Of a DNA stretch of 64,000 nt, positions 9,055 through 17,463 are shown piece after piece (position 1 is the stretch's first letter; the number at the start of each line of letters is the position of its first letter). Where the stretch lies: the NCBI RefSeq assembly GCF_016316925.1, contig NZ_JAEEGB010000006.1, positions 124,001 to 188,000 of the forward strand. Direction: 5' to 3'. The notes under the pieces were generated by a model. That model ran no database searches and was not told the origin of the DNA. It was given only the letters and a program-made list of their open reading frames with translations. This stretch comes from Clostridium aciditolerans (GTDB lineage: Bacteria; Bacillota; Clostridia; Clostridiales; Clostridiaceae). The position numbers and the translations under genes are program-made.

Positions 9055-9717
9055 GTGAAAAAGAATTTAGTATTGATATTATGTTTAAGTTTGATTTTCA
9101 CTTTAGTAGGTTGTAATAGTGATAAAAAAACAAATAACTCTATACAACCTACTAATGAAGCCCAAACTTTAGAAAATAGTTCAAAAAATACTGATGATAC
9201 AAAACAAACTACTAATGAGAAAAATAATGTTGATGAAAAAAAAGGAACAACTTCAAATAATGCAAATTCTACGCAATCCACAAAAACAAGCCCAGATAAA
9301 CAAGTAGCAAAAGATAAAAATAATGTTTCTCAAAAAATAACCAAAGTAAATAGTAAAGTTAAATTGTATAACGGCACTTATTTTGATGATAGGCGTTTCG
9401 GAGATAATATCTTAAAAAATTATTGTGAAGTTGTAATTTCTAATGTAACTAATACTTCTTTTGATTTTACTGTTTATGAAGTAAATGTGGTAGATGGGAA
9501 AAAAGACAAAAAGGTTATTTTCCTTAGAAATACAGCAGTTTTTACCGGAGATGGAACAAAAGCTACTTTTTACGGAAAAGATTATACTCTTAACTTTACC
9601 TTTCCCAATTATCATAATGCATATCCTGTTGTAACAGACATGAAGATATCTGGCTTCAAACCATTAGAAGGCAAGACTTATGTTAATAACGGGATACCAG
9701 GACATGAATTCGGATAA
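9055..9717 (+). CDS. lipoprotein of unknown function
   Basis: A 220-residue protein starting at GTG behind AAGGGG. A lipoprotein signal peptide ends at LVGC (residues 17-20). A low-complexity Asn/Lys/Thr/Ser linker spans residues 22-95, followed by a compact beta-rich domain of about 120 residues (KVKLYNGTYFDDRRFG onward). No named family was recognised. It is predicted to be tethered to the outer face of the membrane. Its stop codon lies inside the first bases of the 75-bp repeat described next, in the same relation as deoD to the other copy. Confidence 0.75.
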   Translation: MKKNLVLILCLSLIFTLVGCNSDKKTNNSIQPTNEAQTLENSSKNTDDTKQTTNEKNNVDEKKGTTSNNANSTQSTKTSPDKQVAKDKNNVSQKITKVNSKVKLYNGTYFDDRRFGDNILKNYCEVVISNVTNTSFDFTVYEVNVVDGKKDKKVIFLRNTAVFTGDGTKATFYGKDYTLNFTFPNYHNAYPVVTDMKISGFKPLEGKTYVNNGIPGHEFG

Positions 9718-9860
9718 ACAGGATTCTTGGCTTCAGGTGGAGTTTTAAACTCCATCTGAAGCTTAGAAGCCGTTATCCAGGGTCGTAGACGAACCCCCAT
9801 CTGATTCAAGTTTCCACTTCATAAATCCGTTCTGGAAACATCTTTTCCAACTTAAATCAG
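9714..9860 (+). ncRNA. structured RNA element, copy 1 (possibly truncated)
   Basis: Bases 9714-9788 are identical, over 75 bp, to the reverse complement of 29725-29799. The element starts with a 15-bp hairpin (9730-9744 with 9748-9762, one G-U pair, 3-base loop), then TTATCC (9773-9778). A variable hairpin follows (9801-9812 with 9849-9860, inner TTTCCA 9811-9816 with TGGAAA 9833-9838). Unlike the copy near 29.7 kb, it lacks the 3' GGATAA arm and a T-tailed terminator. A partial match to that 3' end lies inverted at 10775-10798. The function and family are unknown. Confidence 0.45.
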
Positions 9861-9874
9861 TCTATTTAAAATGT

Positions 9875-10012
9875 TTATACTAATGGTAACCCATTATCGT
9901 TTTCAAAAACTGGAGGTCTTCTGATTTCCTTATCGTCGTCATGTGGTCTTCCAATATCGTTTTTCTTATTTTCTTTATTGTTTTTCTTAGCATTTTCAGT
10001 TCTTTTAGGCAT
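9875..10012 (-). CDS. small charged protein, 45 residues
   Basis: ATG preceded by a strong GAGGAGGG ribosome binding site, then 45 codons. The product is Lys/Asn-rich at its N-terminus (MPKRTENAKKNNKENKK) and then carries an acidic-basic stretch (GRPHDDDKEIRRPPVF). No membrane segment or known domain is seen, and it is probably unstructured. The strong ribosome binding site is the main evidence that it is real. A 9-bp palindrome lies upstream (10079-10100). Confidence 0.6.
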   Translation of the reverse strand: MPKRTENAKKNNKENKKNDIGRPHDDDKEIRRPPVFENDNGLPLV

Positions 10013-10078
10013 AGATAACCCTCCTCTCATCATTATATTTTGTAAAATGCAAACTTTTATGCTTTTAAATTAGAAAGT

Positions 10079-10100
10079 AATGATTTATAGCTAAATCATT
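10079..10100. promoter_or_regulatory. palindrome upstream of the 45-residue gene
   Basis: AATGATTTA (10079-10087) and TAAATCATT (10092-10100) form a perfect inverted repeat with a 4-base loop. It could be an operator for the small gene or the terminator of the broken response-regulator gene that ends at 10168. Confidence 0.35.
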
Positions 10101-10167
10101 ATGGAATGGAAATATTCTATTTATATTTTTCAACTTAGCTGTCATCTAAGTTAGAGAAATCACTTCC

Positions 10168-10730
10168 TTATCTTTTTGGTTTTTCCAACATTGTCCAAAT
10201 ATTATCATACTCAAAATGTGTAACATATTTTTTAAGTATACTGCCAAGCGTAGTATCTTCTACTATAATTTTTTCAATTACTTTTTCGACTTTATTGACA
10301 TTCAGCCGTGAAATTGCATCATACAATTCATTATGAAGTTCGAGAGACAAGGATTTGATGAGTTGCTGGACATTCTCGTCAAAATTCGCAGACTCTTCCC
10401 CGCATAACACTTCATAAACGTATTTGATACCTAGATGCTTGGCCATAGTTGTAAAAATATCCTGTTCACTGTAAGGCTTACCAACAAAATCGGTACAACC
10501 AGCTTTTATAATAAGTTTTATTTCTTCTTCCAACACACTCGCTGAAAGCATGACAATTGGCACATCTGCTCCCTCTTGCACAGCACGGATTTTTTTAGTT
10601 GCTTCAAGACCGTTCATTATCGGCATGCGAAGGTCCATCCAAATAAAATGAGGTCGCCACTTTGAGAAAACCTCTATCGCTTCTAACCCGTTCTCGGCCT
10701 CCTGCACTTCAAAGCCAATTCTCCTAAGAA
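10168..10730 (-). pseudogene. C-terminal remnant of a hybrid histidine kinase (receiver domain)
   Basis: The readable part holds most of a receiver domain with the phospho-acceptor Asp in MDLRMPIMNG and the conserved Lys in VGKPYSEQD. About 90 residues follow that could be an Hpt-like tail. The receiver's first strand and acidic pair are missing: in frame, only FIFIRLLRRIGFE precedes the annotated-looking start, after a stop codon at about 10731. No ribosome binding site is seen. Base composition is less AT-rich than its neighbours. The reading is a truncated hybrid sensor kinase whose kinase portion has been lost. Confidence 0.7.
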
Positions 10731-10750
10731 GGCGAATAAATATGAATTAT

Positions 10751-10798
10751 CAACTAAATCAAAACAATATTTAGTTGTTCCATTTATCCGATGACTAC
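10751..10798 (-). other. 3'-end fragment of the structured RNA element
   Basis: Bases 10775-10798 match 29607-29630 at 22 of 24 positions, in the same orientation, including the CATCGGATAAATG segment that ends the intact copy. As there, it is followed by a hairpin (10751-10759 with 10769-10777, perfect 9 bp). The 5' half of the element is absent here. Confidence 0.45.
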
Positions 10799-10815
10799 TT
10801 GCTCTAAAACCGAAA

Positions 10816-10847
10816 CAAACCACCGACTATCAAAATTCGGTGGTTTG
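10816..10847 (-). terminator. terminator of the ABC-F gene
   Basis: Perfect 11-bp arms (10816-10826 and 10837-10847) just past the ABC-F stop, followed on the minus strand by a T-rich stretch. Confidence 0.75.
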
Positions 10848-10857
10848 CCTATGTTAA

Positions 10858-12753
10858 TTATTCAGCTAATTTATGCTGCAATTCGTCCCATTCTTCTAAA
10901 TAGCCCATATTGATCTCTTCCTGTGCCATAAGTTCCTTTTGAAGCTCCGTTAGTCTTACATAATCGGAAATAACCGCTTCCGATTGAAGCTCTTCTTGAA
11001 GTTTTGCAATTCTTTCATCACATTCCTTAATCAATACTTCAATTTTTTTAACCCTTGCCTCCATTTTAGCCTTTTCTTTACCAGGTGTTGTAAACTTTTT
11101 CTTTTGACTTTTCTCTTTAACTACAACTATTTCTTCATCAGCAAATTTCTTTGCTGCCTGTTCCAAATAGTGCTCATATCCAAAAGGATAGTAGTCAACA
11201 TTACCATTATCAAATACCAAAACCGATGAAGCAATCTGTTTCACAAAATATCTGTCATGAGAAACGAAAAGTAGCGTACCGCTATAATCCTTAAGCATTT
11301 TCTCCAATGTTTCCTTACTTATTATATCCATATGATTTGTAGGTTCATCAAGGATCAGGAGGTTTGGTCTGCGCTTTAATATTTTGCATAGTTCCAAACG
11401 TACCTTTTCTCCACCAGAAAGAGCATTAACTGGTTTAAATACATCCTCATGTGTAAAAAGAAAAGCTCCAAGGGCACTGCGAACCTCTGTCTGAGTTAAA
11501 TTAGGAAACTCATCCCAATATTCATCCAGTACAGTTTTATCACTTTTATACTGTGCCATATGCTGGTCAAAATATCCGATTTTAACCTTATCCCCAAAGG
11601 AATATGTACCGCCAAGCTCAGGCATGGCACCAACAATAGTTTTTAAAAAGGTAGATTTACCTAATCCGTTGCCGCCTATAATCCCAATCTTTTCACCACG
11701 CATTATATTGAGTGAAAGTGTTGAAAGTGCTTTACTATAGCCTATCTTCAAATCCTTTGCTGACAATACCAACTGAACACTTTGATACTCAGGTTCAAAA
11801 TCCGCATGAAAGCTCTTTGTATCTGCCAACTCAGGGGCTTCCACAATATCCATACGCTCAAGCTGCTTTATTTTAGATTGTGCCATAGCAGCTTTAGTAG
11901 CTTTATAACGAAAACGGTCTACAAGTCCGCTTAAATGAGCAATTTCCTTTTGCTGTTCAATATGTCTTTTTTGTTGTATTTCCCAATCAAGACGCTTTTT
12001 TTCAGCAAATGCAGAATAATTTCCAGTATATTTTGTGATTTTTCCTCGTTCAATTTCATAAACTGAGCTCACAATCTTATCTAAAAATTCCCTATCATGG
12101 GCAACTATAAGAACTGCATTTTTATATGCCTTTAAATATTCTTCAAGCCATTCAATAGCATTAATATCAAGATGGTTGGTAGGTTCGTCTAATACCAATA
12201 AATCCGGCTTACTGAGCAAAAGCTTGATGAAGGCAATTTTAGTGCGCTGTCCTCCAGAAAACTCTGAAAGAGCCTTTCTCTTATCTTCATCAGCGAATCC
12301 AAACTGCTTGATAGCAGTCTCATATTCCTTCTTATAAGTGTATCCTCCAATCAGATTATATCTTTCCTGTAATTCTGAATATTTCTTAACTGCAGAATTA
12401 TTTGAACTGCTTTCCATCTCACTTAGAAGTTTTTCCATTCTAATTTCTATATCAAATATTTCCTTGTAGGCTTTTTTAACTTCATCCTCAAGAGTAATAT
12501 TTTCATCCTCAAAAGTAATCTGCCTAAGGTAACCGATAGTTATATTCCTCGCTGTAATAATAGAGGAGGTTTCGCCATTATCAAGCTTTGCAAGATCATA
12601 TTCACCAGAAATCAACTTAAGCAGAGTTGTCTTTCCGCTTCCGTTTCGTCCAACTAAAGCAACCTTTTCACCTTCATTTATTTGAAAATCAATGTTAGAT
12701 AATATTGTATTTGCGCCAAAAGCAACACAACTATTTGTAATTTTAACTAGCAT
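10858..12753 (-). CDS. ABC-F family ATP-binding protein
   Basis: About 631 residues with two ABC ATPase domains and no membrane domain. Domain 1 has the Walker A GRNGSGKTT and signature LSEFSGGQRTK; domain 2 has GGNGLGKSTF and LSGGEKVRLE. The interdomain linker carries the basic P-site arm (residues ~245-310), and a C-terminal coiled coil follows, as in YdiF/Uup-like proteins. ABC-F proteins act on the ribosome as translation factors or antibiotic-protection factors. The GTG at 12762 overlaps AAGGAG, so the ATG at 12753, 8 bases past it, is taken as the start. It is not close enough to a named resistance class to call one. Confidence 0.9.
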   Translation of the reverse strand: MLVKITNSCVAFGANTILSNIDFQINEGEKVALVGRNGSGKTTLLKLISGEYDLAKLDNGETSSIITARNITIGYLRQITFEDENITLEDEVKKAYKEIFDIEIRMEKLLSEMESSSNNSAVKKYSELQERYNLIGGYTYKKEYETAIKQFGFADEDKRKALSEFSGGQRTKIAFIKLLLSKPDLLVLDEPTNHLDINAIEWLEEYLKAYKNAVLIVAHDREFLDKIVSSVYEIERGKITKYTGNYSAFAEKKRLDWEIQQKRHIEQQKEIAHLSGLVDRFRYKATKAAMAQSKIKQLERMDIVEAPELADTKSFHADFEPEYQSVQLVLSAKDLKIGYSKALSTLSLNIMRGEKIGIIGGNGLGKSTFLKTIVGAMPELGGTYSFGDKVKIGYFDQHMAQYKSDKTVLDEYWDEFPNLTQTEVRSALGAFLFTHEDVFKPVNALSGGEKVRLELCKILKRRPNLLILDEPTNHMDIISKETLEKMLKDYSGTLLFVSHDRYFVKQIASSVLVFDNGNVDYYPFGYEHYLEQAAKKFADEEIVVVKEKSQKKKFTTPGKEKAKMEARVKKIEVLIKECDERIAKLQEELQSEAVISDYVRLTELQKELMAQEEINMGYLEEWDELQHKLAE

Positions 12754-12968
12754 CTGATGCACTCCTTCTAAATCCCCTTATTTCCCTTTTCAATTATATA
12801 TCATTTACAAAAAACATAAAGCAATTAATATTATATATTTAGATCTTCCATTTTTCTATAGCAAAAATCAAATGGGAGGTTCAAAAGCTAATGGAATTGA
12901 ATAATACAAAAAATCCTTACCTAGCATATTATGATTAGAAATAATGCAATTCACTAGGAGGAATCATA

Positions 12969-13696
12969 TGATAGAAATGAATACACGCCAGTATATACCT
13001 AGATCTATAAGTGTTGATGATTTTTTTAAACTGTTAAATAAAGAACAGATTAAATATATTATATTACGATGGACTTTCCTATTATCCCAGGCACTGTGCA
13101 CAAGAAATGCTTAATGAAAAAATTCTTTTGAATAATAAATATTTTGTACCTAATCCTAAACATTATCTGCTAAGTATGGCCTATCATAAAGCAGAAAATT
13201 CAGGTTTGCCTCTAGGTGTCAGAGACGAATATAGTGAATTAGTCCACAATAATAAATACACAAGAGCACTTCGCACTTTGATTAATCAGTGCGACATAAA
13301 TGTAGAATTGGCTTGGGTGGATTTACAGAAGTTTTTGGACAAGAATAACTGGACGCCAGAATTATCAGTACTAAAAAGACTCTCTGAAAAAAGAGAGTGG
13401 ATGAAAAATTTATATTATTTAAAACTCCATGATCAGCAAAATACAGGTGAAATCATGGCATTTATCATTAGAGAATGGGCTCATGAAAACAACTTAACTG
13501 ATTGGATACACGGCCTACACATACTAAATGGAGAAGATATATAATCCACTCAAGTGACAATACTTTAGATGCTTTAGAATTTATTAGTACCTTATATCCA
13601 ACGGAAGTTCCTAAAATTCTAGACAAAATTGCTTTAGAGAAAGAAAAAAGGGAAAAATTAAATTCTGCTATGTTTTCACCAGATTTTTGCCCTTAA
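12969..13696 (+). pseudogene. broken nucleotidyltransferase-like gene
   Basis: A strong AGGAGG site and ATG open a frame reading ISVDDFFKLLNKEQIKYIILRW, which resembles the start of a sugar-nucleotidyltransferase-like family, but the frame stops at 13113. A second frame continues with YYPRHCAQEMLNEKILL and NPKHYLLSMAYHKAENSGL, and a third from about 13530 with FISTLYPTEVPKILDKIAL to 13696. The Asp-rich active-site region expected between the first two parts is missing. I read this as one gene with an internal deletion and two frame breaks; the family assignment is from memory of similar sequences. A 15-codon frame with its own GGGAGG (12891-12938) precedes it. Confidence 0.6.
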
Positions 13697-13702
13697 TATA
13701 TT

Positions 13703-13732
13703 ATAGCCCCCTTGATTTACCAAGGGGGCTAT
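13703..13732. terminator. strong GC-rich terminator hairpin
   Basis: Perfect 12-bp arms (13703-13714 and 13721-13732), rich in C/G runs, 6-base loop, 6 bases after the broken nucleotidyltransferase-like gene. Confidence 0.75.
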
Positions 13733-13937
13733 GGCTTTTAGTAGTTCAACTTTTCCTTATGCCTTAAGCATACTTCTACAAATAGAATCATTATTCAGAA
13801 AAAATAACAACCCATAATTTTATTTCTTTTTCACAGAACAAAAAACCACCGCCCGAATTACGCAAGGTTTTAATAGGTATTAAAAAAGCAGACGACTATA
13901 AAATATAGAAATCAGCTTTAGATAGATCTCTTTTTTG

Positions 13938-14281
13938 TTATTTTATACTAATATTATAATAATTGAAGTTATATTTAATATGAAAATTATCAATAGCATT
14001 TTCGTGAAGCTTTTTTTCAATTATCTCCTTTTTAGCGTTGCTATCCATTATATTTATTGTATTCATTACTCCTTCTGTTATTTTGAAAAAACTATTAAAT
14101 GGGAATGATACTGATAATTCATTATCCTTCCAACCTGCCTTATGTCTAGTCCCAATACATAACAAAGAAGTATTAATTCCGTTACTTAGGTAGGGAAAAG
14201 CGGTTGATTCTGAACATATCGCTTGATTTCCTGATATTTTAAAGGATTAACAATTGCCTGTCTTAGACTTGTTATATCCAT
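13938..14281 (-). pseudogene. frameshifted gene of unknown function
   Basis: GGAGG and an ATG at 14281 open MDITSLRQAIVNPLKYQEIK, which stops after 31 codons. The next frame carries on directly as PYLSNGINTSLLCIG to 13938. Adding one T to the T4 run (14196-14199, A4 on the plus strand) would join them into one protein of about 114 residues. No family was recognised. It lies 25 bases after the repaired end of the transporter permease gene, so it was probably the last gene of that operon. The break could be real decay or a sequencing error. Confidence 0.6.
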
Positions 14282-14327
14282 GTCTTACCTCCAAATAAAA
14301 TCACATTACAATCTTTTGTATAGGTAA

Positions 14328-14978
14328 TTACCAATACTTTGTATAAGAAATATCTAGAATACAAAGTATAATTACAGAAGTATATAAAATTGTATTATTA
14401 AAGCTTTGATACCCATAATTAAGAGCTACAGCCCCTAATCCACCTGCTCCAACAGCACCAGCCATTGTAGTAGCAGAGAGGTAAGAGATTGTTGCGAGTG
14501 TAATTCCTGAGACAATAGATGGAACTGATTCTTTGATTATTACCCATATAATAATCTGAGTATTTGATGCTCCGAAAGAACGGGCAGCTTCTATAAGCTG
14601 CTTATCTACTTGTATAAAAGCATTTTCCAGAATTTTAGCTATAAATGGAGTAGCTGCTATAGTTAAAGGTAAAATCGCAGCTTTTTCTCCTATAGTTGTG
14701 CCTACTACTAATCGAGTTAGGGGAGTTATAGCTACTATGAGAATTATAATAGGGAATGAACGAATCGTATTCACTATAAAATCTAAAATGCTGTAAATCC
14801 TTTTATTAGGTTTTAAACCTTCATCTCGGGTTACAACAAGAGCAATTGCTAGTATAAAGCCAGCAAAAAGCGCTAAAATCATTGTTGCTCCTAGCATGAA
14901 AAAGGTTGAAATAATAGAAGGTGCTATAATTTCCGTAAAATATCTCCACCAATTAGCCCAAAAGACTTGACTAAGCAT
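14328..14978 (-). CDS. metI: MetI-type ABC transporter permease, C-terminus frameshifted
   Basis: A membrane permease of the methionine (MUT) uptake family with five or six helices and the EAA-loop region (EAARSFGASNTQIIIW). The start is the ATG at 14978, behind GAGGAGG and overlapping the ATPase stop by 8 bases; the frame's earlier opening at 15047 lies inside the ATPase gene. The normal frame ends abnormally in DISYTKYW. A one-base shift near 14352 instead gives IFLIQSIGNYLYKRL and a stop at 14306, which matches how MetI proteins usually end. Only the last helix is affected. The substrate is inferred from family resemblance. Confidence 0.82.
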   Translation of the reverse strand: MLSQVFWANWWRYFTEIIAPSIISTFFMLGATMILALFAGFILAIALVVTRDEGLKPNKRIYSILDFIVNTIRSFPIIILIVAITPLTRLVVGTTIGEKAAILPLTIAATPFIAKILENAFIQVDKQLIEAARSFGASNTQIIIWVIIKESVPSIVSGITLATISYLSATTMAGAVGAGGLGAVALNYGYQSFNNTILYTSVIILCILDISYTKYW

Positions 14979-15984
14979 ATGTGGCGTCCTCCTCTTCACT
15001 AATTTCACACTCGGATTCAATTGAATTGTATAAGCTCCATTTAACATTGTTACTATCTAAATATTTCATAACCTTACTGCTATCATTTTCCGAAACATTT
15101 ACTATCACTGAACCCATCACACTATCTTTGTACTTTTCTAACTTTCCGTCTGCAATAATAAAATCAATTTGCAGTTCCCTAGACATCTTGGTAATTATAG
15201 GCTTATCATAAATATTCTTAGAAAGTAAAATTTTTATATTTACACCTTTGCTGAATATTACATTATCTTTATCTCCTATAAGATTAATCAGAGCTCTAGG
15301 CTGTTTCAAAAATATATCTTCAACAAGACCACTCTCTGCAATTTTTCCATTCTCGAGTATTGATATTTCTTCGCAAGAACTTTTTAATACAGACATTTGA
15401 TGAGTAACCATAACAATTGTAATGCCAAGCTGGCGATTAATTTGATTTAACAAAGAAACAATTGATTTAGCAGTTTTAGGATCAAGCGCTGATGTTGCTT
15501 CATCGCATAGGAGTATTTTCGGGTCCATTGAAAGGGCTCGTGCTATGGCAACTCTTTGTTTCTGTCCACCTGACAACTGTGATGGTTTAAAATTCAATTT
15601 ATCACTTATGCCAACTATTTCTGCCAGTTCTCTTACTCTTTTATCAATTTTATTTTTTGGATACTTCCAGCATTTCATAGGAAATGAAATGTTCTCATAT
15701 ACGTTCATGCGGCTTAAAAGTGAAAATTGTTGAAAAATCATTCCTATATCTTTTTTGAATTCTCTTGCCTCTTCATATTTTAATGATTTTACCTCAATTC
15801 CATCAACTAAAAGTGACCCTTCATCGTAGGTTTCTAATCCATTAATGCAACGAAGAAGCGTTGATTTTCCTGCACCACTCCTGCCAACAAGACCATAAAT
15901 CCTTCCAGTTTCAATTGTAAGGTTTATGTCCTCCAGGACACTAAGAGATCCAAATTTTTTTTTCAAATTATTAATTACGATCAC
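14971..15984 (-). CDS. metN: MetN-type ABC transporter ATP-binding protein
   Basis: A 337-residue ATPase with Walker A GRSGAGKST, Q-loop, signature LSGGQKQRVAIARAL and Walker B ILLCDEATSALD. A C-terminal ACT-like NIL domain (residues ~250-330) is present, which in MetN proteins binds methionine and limits uptake. It starts at GTG behind AGGTGAT. Order ATPase-permease with an 8-base overlap and the binding protein just upstream is the standard MetNIQ layout. D/L-methionine is the likely substrate, but other small amino acids are handled by close relatives. Confidence 0.9.
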   Translation of the reverse strand: MIVINNLKKKFGSLSVLEDINLTIETGRIYGLVGRSGAGKSTLLRCINGLETYDEGSLLVDGIEVKSLKYEEAREFKKDIGMIFQQFSLLSRMNVYENISFPMKCWKYPKNKIDKRVRELAEIVGISDKLNFKPSQLSGGQKQRVAIARALSMDPKILLCDEATSALDPKTAKSIVSLLNQINRQLGITIVMVTHQMSVLKSSCEEISILENGKIAESGLVEDIFLKQPRALINLIGDKDNVIFSKGVNIKILLSKNIYDKPIITKMSRELQIDFIIADGKLEKYKDSVMGSVIVNVSENDSSKVMKYLDSNNVKWSLYNSIESECEISEEEDATYA

Positions 15985-16074
15985 CTTATCACCTGCTTTT
16001 AAATAAAATAAAGGGAAAGTAGTAGAATATGACTACTTTCCTTATATATCTTCTATATTCACTTTTAAATGACA

Positions 16075-16908
16075 TTATTTTTGTTTATCATATAAAACCA
16101 TGGTACCATCAAATAGTTCATTAAATTTCTTTCTCACAGAATCAGATTGAAGTATTTCCATTGCATCTTTAACCCATGGTTCATTTACATTCTTTGAATC
16201 TACTGTAAGGCCAACTGGAAAATTAACAGTAGTTGTATCTTCAGCAATAAAAGCTTTAGGATCAATGCCAGCAGCTTTTATCCTTGTTGAAGGACATATA
16301 ACAGCAGCAGCATCAGTTATACTTCTTGCAGTTGTAGTTATTTCGGTTTCTAATATTTTAATATTTTTCGGATTTTTTACAATGTCAGCAGGGGTATAGA
16401 ACTTGTCTTTCTTTTCTCCTAAAGTAATTAAACCTAATTTTTGAAGCATGACTAAGCTATTTTCAACATTTGTTGGGTCGTTTGGAATCGCTATTTGCGC
16501 ACCACTAGGGAACTCGTTTATACTTTTATATTTTGATGAATATAACGCAGTACGATAATAAAATAGGTAAGGCTTAACCATTTCTAGCTTTGAATTATTT
16601 TCCTTATTGAAAGTCTGGATCCAAGGAAGGTGATTATGTATAAATCCATCAATATTTCCATCTTTTGTTGCTGTAGCAGGCATATTATTTGCATCAAACA
16701 TAACAACCTCTACCTTGTAACCTTTTTTTTCCAACTCTTCTTTTAAAACTGTCGTAAAAGGCTTGATTGTGGAAAGTGTACCTAATTTAATAGTTTTCTT
16801 TTTATCCGTTGTACTTGCAGAAGAAGTTTTGTTAGAACATCCAAAAAAAGATAAAGATAGAACTAGCAAAACAAACAAAGATATTTTTTTTAAAACTTTT
16901 AACTTCAC
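16075..16908 (-). CDS. metQ: MetQ/NlpA-family substrate-binding lipoprotein
   Basis: About 277 residues. A lipoprotein signal peptide ends at FFGC, then the NlpA fold (IKLGTLSTIKPFTTVLKEEL onward) with the conserved NDPTNVENSL segment. It captures the amino acid outside the membrane for the MetNI pump. The frame opens at an ATG at 16932, but GGAGGG is 6 bases before the GTG at 16908, which also gives a normal signal peptide. First gene of the transporter operon. No SAM (S-box) riboswitch was found upstream, so control is probably not by that route. Confidence 0.9.
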   Translation of the reverse strand: MKLKVLKKISLFVLLVLSLSFFGCSNKTSSASTTDKKKTIKLGTLSTIKPFTTVLKEELEKKGYKVEVVMFDANNMPATATKDGNIDGFIHNHLPWIQTFNKENNSKLEMVKPYLFYYRTALYSSKYKSINEFPSGAQIAIPNDPTNVENSLVMLQKLGLITLGEKKDKFYTPADIVKNPKNIKILETEITTTARSITDAAAVICPSTRIKAAGIDPKAFIAEDTTTVNFPVGLTVDSKNVNEPWVKDAMEILQSDSVRKKFNELFDGTMVLYDKQK

Positions 16909-16953
16909 AAAGATCCCTCCATATTTATGCAAATTATTTAATATTTCGTCATT

Positions 16954-16982
16954 ATCCTAACATAATGGACAAACTGTGTAAA
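16954..16982 (-). promoter_or_regulatory. promoter of the metQNI operon
   Basis: TTTACA (16982-16977), 17 bases, TAGGAT (16959-16954) on the minus strand, about 45 bases upstream of the metQ start. Confidence 0.5.
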
Positions 16983-17024
16983 ATAGTAAAACCTGATAGG
17001 TCGCTGTGAAACTATAATTATTTT

Positions 17025-17201
17025 TTATATTAACAATAGTTTTGATATAACTTCAATAACCACTAACTCTTCTGTATCTCTGGTATCCACCTCAATCTCA
17101 CCGGCCCAACCTGTCCATTCGTTTTCCAAGCTTTCCCACAGGATTTGCAAATATTTTTGGAAGTTCTCTGTAGTTTGCTTTCCCTTTGATAATTTCTTCA
17201 T
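17025..17201 (-). pseudogene. 58-codon fragment in a degenerate stretch
   Basis: An ATG frame of 58 codons with protein-like composition (ENFQKYLQILWESLENEW, then EIEVDTRDTEELVVIEVI). It lacks a clear ribosome binding site. Upstream on the same strand, 17202-17340 holds two further short frames (MSPNQWEHNLRANFKSEELL at 17340; a piece reading ERVESALIKAGELL), each ended by stops. The whole block 17025-17383 looks like the remains of a longer gene or element. No family was recognised. Confidence 0.4.
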
Positions 17202-17383
17202 CTTTGCTTTTTATATTTTTAAAGTAATTCTCCAGCTTTTATTAAAGCACTTTCAACTCTTTCTTTTATGTTCTATCTCTCAATAACTCCTCGCTTTTAA
17301 AATTTGCTCTCAGGTTGTGTTCCCATTGGTTAGGCGACATAGGCTTCTTTCAGTCTATCGCTCAGCATACATGCTGGACGTAC

Positions 17384-17416
17384 AAAAAACTAGGAACCTA
17401 TAATTCCTAGTTTTTT
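17384..17416. terminator. terminator of the YgfK-like gene
   Basis: Perfect 13-bp arms (17384-17396 and 17404-17416) ending in A6/T6, so it can terminate in both directions. It lies about 50 bases past the YgfK-like stop. Confidence 0.85.
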
Positions 17417-17463
17417 AACTTATAATTTATTTCTCTAATTCTGTAATATGGAATCAAAATTAT

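Noticed and set aside
16909-17030. Possible SAM (S-box) riboswitch before the methionine transporter genes
   Set aside because: No S-box core motifs or terminator pair are present; only a plain promoter is seen.
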